From Gliomastix tumulicola (Eukaryota > Ascomycota > Sordariomycetes > Hypocreales > Bionectriaceae), in contig BCHX01000008.1 of NCBI GenBank assembly GCA_001599755.1, positions 3,286,001-3,350,000 of the forward strand: DNA of 64,000 nt. The letters are read 5' to 3'. Made by a program: the position numbers and the translations under genes. The number at the start of each line of letters is the position of its first letter. Within the stretch, counting starts at the first letter, position 1. The notes below the pieces were generated by a model. The model was not told the DNA's origin. It worked only from the letters and a program-made list of their open reading frames with translations, and made no database searches. Below, in pieces: positions 56,217-64,000 of the stretch.

Positions 56217-56993
56217 GAAAAGGAGGTGGGATTCATTGGAAAGCGTTGAGCATAGGCATTAAATGATGATTATGATGTTGATATCCGCAAATGATGAGAT
56301 TTTGAAAAGTGAGGCCCTTTTTTTTTTTTTTTTTTTTTTTTTCTTTTTTTTTTTTAGTGATCGAGTGCTCCTCTGAGTCTGGTAGGGGAAGTAGGCTGTT
56401 CAGCACCAGCTTGTTTAGCTAGGAATTCGGGAAGCCCGGTTTCTGCAAGTGCTGCCCGCGTAGTGTACTCAACGCGGCGAGCAGTAATTATCAGCTAAAG
56501 ACGTGCTGCTTTTACGTGTGTGGTGGCATGTCTGTTCTTATCTTGTCAGCCTGACGGTTTCAAGTGACCTCAATTGGTGAAATGCGAAATCGGGCATCTA
56601 GGAAGCCGTTTTGGTGAAGTTGCGGAGTGGTCCCACCGAAAGCACGTGTCAGGCCGATCAAGAGCTGAAAGTGTGGAGTTGGCCCATCCCAATTTCCTCA
56701 CTCCCATCCGGCACATCCAAGCTCACGCGACCCTTCATTGCCATCCCAACTACGACAAAGCCATCCAGAGTCCAGTGCCAGGGCTCAGATCGTCTCAGTA
56801 CCTGCGACGTGCCATCACCCGCTCGCGCTGAGGGCAGCCCGCGGCATCGGACATAGTGACAAGGAAGGGCACAGGAAACGGACGGAATTCAGGGGGCCGG
56901 TCTTGGCATCAGCTGGGACATGCTTTTCTGGAGTCTAACGACATCTCTTGGCTTGGCAGCCTGAGCGGATACTCAGCCTGTGCTGTGAAGAGC
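56217..56993. other. Intergenic with poly-T tract
   Basis: About 780 bp downstream of nrtA, including a nearly pure T run of 38 bases (about 56318-56355). Beyond that I see nothing but the upstream region of the LicD-like gene. Confidence 0.5.
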
Positions 56994-58166
56994 ATGAAGC
57001 TCTCAGCACTCTTGGCCACGGCATGGGCGCTCTGCGCTGGCGCAGCGTCTTTGCCTCGCCTTGAATCACGGGCGGTCGCTGATAAGAGCTTGGTGGAGAG
57101 AGCGTCATCGGTGGACTACTCGGATCCTCCTGAGAAATATTTCTGTGAGCTGACTACCCTAGCACGAACAATCCTGAAGGGACATCGATGACTGACAGAT
57201 ATATAGTCGAGCACCCGTGAGTATCCATGATAAGGAGCCAGGCATCTCTACTCATGCTCGGGGCTAATCGTGGTGTCCTGGCAGGAAACATGTGCACTAT
57301 GACCGCCGCTTCATCAGAGAGGTCCTCGCTCCGACGGCGCAGAGGGACGCCATTCGCGTCCTCGTCCAGACGTACCTCTCTACATGTCGAGATCTCGGCG
57401 TCCAGACCTGGCTCATGCACGGCTCACTGCTAGGCTGGTGGTGGGGGAAGAAGGTGAGTCAATGCAAGACGTGGCCGTAAAGGGGGCTTGCATGAAGGTT
57501 CTGACTATGTCCCTGTTAGATCATGCCGTGGGATCTAGACGCGGATGTTCAGGTCAGCGAGGCCGACCTATTCTTCCTTGCCGCTTATCACAACATGACT
57601 ACATGGTACTACAAGTACGACCAGGTGCCTGAGGGCCGGCACTTCCTGCTCGAGGTGAACCCGCACTTCCTGCACCGGGAGACGAATGACCGATTGAACG
57701 TGATTGACGCGCGGTGGATCGACACGTCGACTGGCTTGTTCATCGACATCACCGCGGCGAGGTACTACATCGGTCACTCGCAGGGCGAGGGTATGCTCTA
57801 CGACAAGAACTACCACGAGTACAGGGTGAGGCTGTCCAAAGCGCATCGTTCCTCGCTAGCTGTGTTCTAATTACTTTCCTCTAGGACACGTATCTCTACC
57901 CATTACTGGACACGACATTTGAAGGGGTCCCAGTCAAGATCCCGTATGGGTACAGACAGATGCTCGAGTCCGAGTATGGCGAGAAGGCGCTAAAAAGGAC
58001 GCAATACCACGAGTGAGTACTCCCTGCTTTGTGCGAGAAAGACAGTCACATGTCAAAGCTAATAACATGTGCCTCTAGCCATATATTCGACACAGAGCTC
58101 ATGCAGTGGGTGTCGGAGGTGGAAGAAGAGGAGGGCGAATCGCTCCCGGTTGACGACAGCGAATGA
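56994..58166 (+). CDS. Secreted LicD/FKTN-family phosphotransferase-like protein
   Basis: Six exons, 56994-57144, 57207-57216 (10 nt), 57285-57453, 57520-57825, 57885-58012 and 58079-58166, close in frame to 283 residues. A signal peptide (MKLSALLATAWALCAGA) leads the protein. The LicD core is at about 95-120: WLMHGSLLGWWWGKK then MPWDLDADVQ, which holds the aspartates of the nucleotidyltransferase-like active site. Later motifs are IDARWIDTSTGLFIDITA and a final YPLLDTTFEGVPVKIP. Fungal relatives are Golgi or secretory enzymes that add phosphate-linked groups to glycans, such as the Mnn4/Mnn14 factors; the exact reaction is not known here. The C terminus is acidic. Confidence 0.85.
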
Positions 58167-58793
58167 ATTCCGTCATCTTAATTCGCGATTACATGTATCG
58201 TTTCATCATTTGCTGCATGTTTTTCGGCTCGGACATTCGAGTCAAGGAGTATGGACTGATTTGGGACTGGTCATGGTGGTACAGCTATAGATGACATTAA
58301 GCGAGGAATATTAGCTGCAAGAATGGCTCGATTATTTTGTCTGCTAACATGGTGGTTCGGCTGAGTGTCGTTGGATGGTTACAGTGCTTGCTATTCTAGT
58401 CTTTCTTGACATGCAGATTTATAACATCAGAATTGCCTCGAAAGACAAAGCTTCATTTTGTACTCCATTGGAACTTACTGAGACAAAGCCGGCCTGGTTG
58501 CGGGTGGCCGTTCCGTGGGCCAAAGCCAGTGATTTGGGGGCCCCGAAGTTCTGCCCCGCGGCGCGTCCAGAAACGCGTCTTCCATCCTTCCACTTCTAAT
58601 TGTTCCGACCACACGATCACCTACCAAAGCTACACCGAGGGAACAACATCAATATCGCGAATGGAAATCGCCGCTTCCACGTCAATCCTTCGCCAATTTC
58701 CATTTCCATGCATCGATATCGCCACACCAAGCTGATAGTTTGAGCGTACGAAAGCGTGCAGCGCGCGCTCCGAGGCTCGACGTCGCAAACACA
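58167..58793. other. Intergenic upstream of ame1
   Basis: About 630 bp with no gene recognised. Confidence 0.5.
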
Positions 58794-61197
58794 ATGGCAG
58801 CCCCGGGTACGTGCTACATGGTCGTCTGAATCTTCTGTTCAAATGAATGCTGACATGTCATGCTTTTCTCAGGTAGAGAGGCTCGTGCGGAGCGACTGAA
58901 CGACCGTCTACGAGGAGCACAGTACGTCATCCTCGGGCGAGCGAGCAATTAGCCCATCCAAGCCTTGCGCCTATAACTAACAACGATCTCCCCCAGGCGT
59001 GTACCGATCGAAGACGAATCATTCAGCCTCGATATCCAGGGCTTAAGCCTGCCAGCGACTGTTCCTCCCGTCCCAACCTTTGAATCCCCCAACTCAGCGA
59101 ATCGACGGAGACTCGACCCCAGAGCGTCGCCAAGGCCCGAGCCGGGGAGCGGTGGCAGCGCCAGAAGCAGCGGCGGCAGCCGACGACGGAGCGCGCGTAG
59201 CAGCGCGAGGCGCGACCCGTACGACCTACCGAGTGCATCTAAGGAATCCGAGGTCGAGCAGGCCGCGCCCTCCGATGACGAAGCGTTGGTTCCGGAGCCG
59301 GACGAGGCCGACCTGTCGGTGTCGCGTGTCATCGCAGCGCTCGAGAGTGGTCCGTTGACAGACATGGATGAGCTGGACGGGCCGTCGGAGCCCCCTGCCA
59401 ATGCTGGCTCCGATGGCCCATTGACTGGACGGACCGAGCAGTACACTGGGGATGGGCTGGATAGCATGCGCCTCAGGAGGGCCTCCTCGAGGCACTCGCA
59501 GAGCCAGGTTCACTCTAGCGGCTACTTGGCACGTCAGGCAAAGAGCAACGACGTCCATCAGCTTCTGGAGCCCTCGTCGGCGCCCAACTCTTCCCCGTCG
59601 CAGGCCAAGGCCCGGAGGATCAGCTCCGCGACATCGGCTGCCCCTTCGGACAGGACTTCGATGGGTTCTGCTCGCCGAGCCTCACGATCTAGGTTCGAGC
59701 AATCTGTGCAGAGTGACGAAGTGGACGAACTCTCGCCAGACAGACCGAGGGATCAGGCACCGGCTCAGCCGAGCGGTAGCAAGAGCGTCCCCAAGCGACG
59801 GGTCATCTCAGCAAAGACGGCTTCTCCGAATGGCTCAAGTGGCTCGCTGGACGAAGACGTGGACGAGCTATCACCCAGTCGATCACAGGAAGAGACACAG
59901 GCTGATGAACTAGCGACAACGACCAGACCCGGAAGGCCGCCAAGACAGCAGGCCCAGCCAGAAGAGGTGGAAGAGGCGGAAGAGATTGATGAGGCGGCAG
60001 CGGCAGAAGCTCTTGGGAGGAAGCGGAGGAGACGAGGGAGGCCGTCGAAGTCGCCACAAGCTGGCTCAGGAGTGGCCGAAGAGGAACTCGATGAAGAACC
60101 GAACGATACACCAGAGAATCCGGGCACGAAGAAGAGGAAACGAGGCCGACCGAGCACGAGCCCAGCGACGCAAAAGCAGCCAGCTGTGAAGCCAAAGGCG
60201 AAGGCAGCACCGACAGCCTCGAGGCCGCGAACATCTCCCGCGGCCACCAAGGGGCGACCTGCAAAGTCAGCACCAAAGAGAACAAGTTCGCCAAAGGCAC
60301 GGCAACGTCGCGTCAGTGAAGATGGGGAGAATGCAGCTTTCGAGGTCACAGTCCAGCGATTCGTCCACCACAAGAGCCGGGCGAAGAAGGCGGACACGAG
60401 TGCTGAGGGTGACAGTGATGCCGGCGAGGGCGGCGACGAGGATGCTGATCCTCTCCAGCTTGAGATTCCATTCGCGAACCAAACCGGGGAGAGCGCTGTG
60501 GATGTGTTGGCGGAACTATGCGAAGTGGTGATTGGCAATATTACGACGCAATTTGAAGAGCATTTGCGCAATGCACCGGACGCAGCTAGGAAGAAGGAGT
60601 TGAAGGTCAAGCTGCGAGCGGTTGAAGCGTACCGAGAGGAACTCAACCTCCGACTTCTAGAGCATGCAAGTGCCCCCAGTTCCCCAGGTCTTATTTCTTG
60701 CCTCCATCGACCACTGACCTTTTACTAGGCGATTCACTTAAACAACTGGTACACGCTTCGGAAGAGAGTCCGTCAAGCACAGAAGAAGAAGATGACACTG
60801 AGAGACGAGATTCTACGTCTCCGAGCTGAGAGGGAACAGGTTGCTCTACGGATGGATGCCGTGAGAATCAAACACGAGAAGGAAACCAGGGACTCAAGCG
60901 TAAGTTCGGCTGCAGCACTATATAGGCCCCGTAACTCTAACCACCACAACTTCACAGTTCCTTCTTGACACATCAAGCTTGATGCGAGATATCGATCAAG
61001 CCGTGGCAGAAGGCACAGACGCGCCCGAGCTTCCTCCCAAGGTGCAGAAAGAGGTGGAGCTGGCCAACTTGGAGCTCGTGGTAGCGCAAGTCGCCGAGCA
61101 AGCCGGCAACAGTCCTGGCGGCGGCGGGATGCTCGGCCTGCTCCGGGATTTCAACGCGTTCCTCGAGCGCGCAGCCGTGGCTCTTGAGTCTAGGTGA
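58794..61197 (+). CDS. ame1: Inner kinetochore subunit Ame1 (CENP-U)
   Basis: Five exons, 58794-58806, 58873-58921, 58997-60665, 60729-60899 and 60958-61197, give 713 residues. The intron 60666-60728 is GC-AG with a perfect GCAAGT donor; no GT donor in the region keeps the frame. The N terminus is Arg/Ser-rich. The middle is disordered with two AT-hook-like stretches (RRGRPSKSP near residue 368 and RKRGRPSTSP near 400). The Ame1 domain (about 470-640) includes FEVTVQRFVHHKS, LEIPFANQTGESAVDVLAEL and HLNNWYTLRKRVRQAQKK, followed by coiled coil. In yeast, Ame1-Okp1 binds the centromeric nucleosome and the Mis12 complex. The AT-hook-like motifs are consistent with DNA contact but unproven. Confidence 0.85.
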
Positions 61198-61350
61198 ACG
61201 AGGAGCCCGTTGAAAAAAGCCAGACCTCACGCAGCGCAGTTCATCTTTCTGATGCATTAAGACCTAAACGCCCCTGGATACGGTACGTATATATACACTC
61301 CCCCATACGCCATCAATCACAAGGCCAGCCCGGCAGTTGCTAACCACCGT

Positions 61351-62133
61351 TTAGCTGATCTTGGCGTTGGAAAAGTCCATCTCCGGATGCTCGGACTGGA
61401 ACTTCTTAAGGATGTCCATCTTCTTCTGCTCGTCCGATGTGGGCTTGCCGGCCTCCTTCTGCCGCTGGTCGAACATCATCTTCTCGACCATGCCGCGAGT
61501 CTCGCCGTCGAGGTCGGAGAGAGAGGAGTTCTCGGGCTGGATCTTGGTGACGTCGATCTTGGGGGCCGTGGTAACGACATGCGCCCACCACTCCATCTTG
61601 TTGATCTTGTCGAGGTGGATTTCGACCGTCTTGGTTCCGTCGGCGTTGCTGACGAGCGTCCAGGTCGAGTCCTCGGTGTTGACTTCGTGCGGGAGGTCGC
61701 CCTACGGCTAGTGTCAGCGAGACTGTCAAGGTCGCCGTGCAGCCGCATGGAAAGCGGTGTATGGGCTCGCGGGATGCGTATGTGGAAGTGTTTGTTTCGA
61801 GGCCACGAATAGACGAAGAGACATACATCGATGATGGGCTCCTGGCCCTTGACGCCAGCCTTGAGCTTCTTCCTCTTGATCTCGATCACAAGATCCCTGC
61901 CCTTGTAATTTCCGGGGACCGTGAATGTGATGTCGAGCTCCGAGATCTGCTGCGTCCACTTGTATGGGAGGGCAGCCTGCTCCTCCTTCTCCTGTTGGCG
62001 GGCGGCGGCCTCTTCGGCGGGGTTTGGTTCTGAGGAAGACATTCAGTATTAGTGACTGGGTCTTCCTTTTGAGGAAGACAGCATGCTACTGCAAGGGCCG
62101 AAGAGCATATTTGCACGTACCTTTGTCGGCCAT
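61351..62133 (-). CDS. nudC: NudC, nuclear movement protein (CS domain)
   Basis: Exons 62133-62121, 62029-61827 and 61701-61351 give 188 residues, close to the usual 190-200 for fungal NudC. The first exon codes only four residues and one base. The p23-like CS domain (about 28-125) has YKWTQQISELDITFTVPG, RDLVIEIKRKKLKAGVKGQ and TWTLVSNADGTKTVEI. The C-terminal helix ends QSEHPEMDFSNAKIS, the typical NudC tail. It acts as an Hsp90-linked cofactor for dynein/LIS1 function and nuclear migration. The gene is divergent from tfb3 across 364 bp and convergent with ame1. Confidence 0.93.
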
Positions 62134-62497
62134 GGTGTCGGTAGCTGGAGCTGTTGCGTGTGGAAGCTGGTGGAAAGTGGGATGGATGGTGGAAGGAATA
62201 TGGCGGTTTGGAGGGGCAATAGAAACGGTGTGGATTATCGAGGCTCCATAAGCTCACAGGCACCGACGCCACAGTTTAGCGCTAAACCCCCAATAAAGCT
62301 TGAATCAAAGCCGCTCATTGGTCAAAGCTCTCCCTCACTACTGCCACCACCAACAAACCATCCGATATGTAATCCTCACACCAGGGCGGCGACCACATCT
62401 CATCCGACCTTTCTCCCACCAAAACCACCTCCGTCGCCGCCCATCGCGCACAAAACCCCCCGACATCCTCCCCCTCCACCCTCACAGGCGCGGCGAC
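62134..62497. promoter_or_regulatory. Shared divergent nudC-tfb3 promoter
   Basis: 364 bp between the two start codons. It must hold both promoters. No defended factor site is seen. Confidence 0.5.
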
Positions 62498-63604
62498 ATG
62501 TCGGTCTCGGTGCGCACGAGCGGCGCAGGCGTCGCGAACGGCTCGGGCGGTCTCGACGACCAGGACGAGGCGTGCCCCGTGTGCAAGACGACCCGGTACT
62601 TCAACAAGGACATGGAGTTCCGCATCAACCCGGAGTGCTACCACCGCATGTGCAAGACGTGCGTGGAGCGCATCTTCCGCGACGGGCCGAACCAGTGCCC
62701 CTACGCCGGCTGCCACCGGACGCTGCGGCTGCGCGGCTTCCGCACGGCCTTCTTCACGGACCTGGGCGTCGAGCGCGAGGTCGACATCCGCCGGCGCGTC
62801 GCCAACGTGTTCAACAAGGCCGAGGACGACTTCGAGACGCTCGACGACTACAACGACTACCTGTACATGGTCGAGTGCCTGACGACCGACATGGTCAGCG
62901 GCGGCGAGCAGGAGAAGAGCAAGGCCGAGGCCCAGCTGAACGAGTGGGAGGCCCGGCACCGCGCCGAGATCGAGCGCAACAGGATGCTCGCGCGCGAGAC
63001 CGAGGATTCGCGCCAGAAGCGGCTCACGGCGGAGAAGGAGGCCGCGCGGCAGCGCCGCCTGCGGGACATGCAGTCGGATGCCGACGAGCGCGCGAGCGCC
63101 GCGCGGTTCAGGGAGGAGATGCTCAACTCGCTCGAGAGCGCCGACTCGGGCCACGCCACCGAGGCCATCAACAAGATCAGGCTGAAGAAGCGCGGGCAGC
63201 AGAAGCGGGACGCGGCCCTCGACGCTGCTGCGGCGGCGGCGGCGGCTGAGGGCAGTGGGCTGTCGATCCGCGGTCTGAGAGACAAGAAGGTGCGTGGTGC
63301 TGCGCAGAGCAACGGCCCGTACGATCCGTTCGGCGGCCTCGATCTGAAGCCGTCGAGGGTGGACCTGGCGACGGATCGGCTGGCCGAGTATAGGAACGCC
63401 TGGGTCGACGCGATCCGGACAAAGGAGGACTTCAAGGTCGGCGGCTACAGCTCGGACGAGTACCTGTCCAGGGCTCTCTTCGAGGCCTTCTCCGGGCTCG
63501 GGGTCTTCATCGGGGAGGAGAAGGGCGACAGGACGGTGGCCACGGCCGGCGCGGCTCAGGCTGCCGTTGCTGGTAGCAAGATGGACCTTGACGATCCTTT
63601 CTGA
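62498..63604 (+). CDS. tfb3: Tfb3/MAT1, RING subunit of TFIIH and CAK
   Basis: Single exon, 368 residues. The N-terminal C3HC4 RING (about 24-75) is CPVCKTTRYFNKDMEF, CYHRMCKTCVERIF and NQCPYAGC. It is followed by the MAT1 linker (LRLRGFRTAFFTDLGVEREVD) and a long charged coiled coil (about 150-245). The C-terminal part (GVFIGEEKGDRTVATA) matches the CDK7/cyclin H-binding end. The protein anchors the CDK-activating kinase to core TFIIH in the nucleus. The codon usage is very GC-rich. An alanine run (about 8, near residue 245) is a simple-repeat expansion. Confidence 0.93.
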   Translation: MSVSVRTSGAGVANGSGGLDDQDEACPVCKTTRYFNKDMEFRINPECYHRMCKTCVERIFRDGPNQCPYAGCHRTLRLRGFRTAFFTDLGVEREVDIRRRVANVFNKAEDDFETLDDYNDYLYMVECLTTDMVSGGEQEKSKAEAQLNEWEARHRAEIERNRMLARETEDSRQKRLTAEKEAARQRRLRDMQSDADERASAARFREEMLNSLESADSGHATEAINKIRLKKRGQQKRDAALDAAAAAAAAEGSGLSIRGLRDKKVRGAAQSNGPYDPFGGLDLKPSRVDLATDRLAEYRNAWVDAIRTKEDFKVGGYSSDEYLSRALFEAFSGLGVFIGEEKGDRTVATAGAAQAAVAGSKMDLDDPF

Positions 63605-64000
63605 TGGGCAACCGGCAGACAAGGGATTTTTCAACCCACTGGGCCTGCTCCTGTTAAGGAGTATGACGACTGCCACTCAGATACTTGCTTTTTTCGGTTG
63701 GAGTTTGGGCATTTTGTTCTCCTCGTTTACTTGGGCCGGCTTGTTTGATACCAGATGCAAAGGGACTCTGATAATTATGGACGGAAAACATAGAGCATCT
63801 AGAGAAAGGTACTCGGAATGACATTGATTTGATACGGCTTCTGCCATGATAACCTTGTTCACTGCTGGACACGTCCGCCCGCTTGCTCCAACGTGTACAA
63901 TGGTAGGTCTCTTTTTCTTTATACGTCTGTCTACATTCCTTGTCTCCCATGCCGCACCGCCTATCCCAAATCGCCCATCCCAATAGAAACGCCTCGCTGG
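63605..64000. other. Right end, tfb3 3' flank
   Basis: About 400 bp downstream of tfb3. No gene is supported. Confidence 0.5.

Noticed and set aside
62083..63676. Long overlapping frames on both strands of tfb3
   Set aside because: The Tfb3 frame has a clear RING and MAT1 motifs. The others are Arg/Pro-rich or Val/Leu-rich shadows from high third-position GC.
1..64000. tRNA genes, CRISPR arrays and bacterial-type operons
   Set aside because: I looked for B-box-like GGTTCGANNCC on both strands and for regularly spaced repeats and found none that hold up. The few GGTTCAAA-type hits lack the rest of a tRNA.

Overview
The window is nuclear DNA of a filamentous ascomycete (Pezizomycotina, most likely a Sordariomycete; the species cannot be named from the sequence alone). 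The grounds are short GT-AG introns of about 50-90 nt with CTNAC-type branch sites, intron-rich genes with very short first coding exons, a fungal nitrate-assimilation cluster, fungal-type TAF1, RlmA, Ame1 and NudC genes, and no tRNA, CRISPR or bacterial operon structure. I count 24 protein genes and about 33 introns. Exon boundaries were placed by hand from splice signals and reading-frame closure.

Layout. 1-3083: no supported gene. 3084-13011: mixed genes, namely an F-box protein, a fungal transcription-factor-like regulator without a visible zinc cluster, an unknown protein, a Fic-domain protein, a zinc-independent MDR oxidoreductase and a degenerate protein-kinase-like protein. The last is flanked by two diverged direct repeats derived from the MDR gene's 3' end. 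14231-24572: an accessory region with four same-strand genes (called A, B, C and D here) that share a roughly 130-residue N-terminal domain I cannot assign to a known family. They have divergent disordered tails. Between C and D sit a BIM1-like secreted/membrane protein, a scrap of degraded coding sequence, and a broken piece of 28S rDNA that carries a group I intron.

25150-39061: a cytochrome-b5-fused fumarate reductase, a small fasciclin protein and an RlmA-type MADS-box factor, then an unusually long gene-free stretch of about 5.8 kb upstream of the MADS gene. 39062-45853: TAF1 (TFIID), which has two competing terminal exons, then a divergent D-serine dehydratase.

45916-56216: the nitrate cluster. 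niaD (nitrate reductase, minus) and niiA (nitrite reductase, plus) are divergent over a 1.1-kb shared promoter, and nrtA (nitrate transporter) lies downstream of niiA. Together they import nitrate and reduce it to nitrite and then ammonium. The promoters contain GATA elements and TCCGCGGA palindromes, the known sites of the AreA/NIT2 and NirA/NIT4 regulators; two of the palindromes are in tandem upstream of nrtA. 56994-63604: a LicD-family secreted protein, the inner-kinetochore protein Ame1 (CENP-U), NudC, and the TFIIH/CAK assembly factor Tfb3 (MAT1), the last two sharing a 364-bp divergent promoter.

The best candidates for something undescribed are the four-gene A-D family array and its rDNA/group I intron scar. 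Next come the alternative C-terminus of TAF1 and the excess of inferred GC-AG introns.
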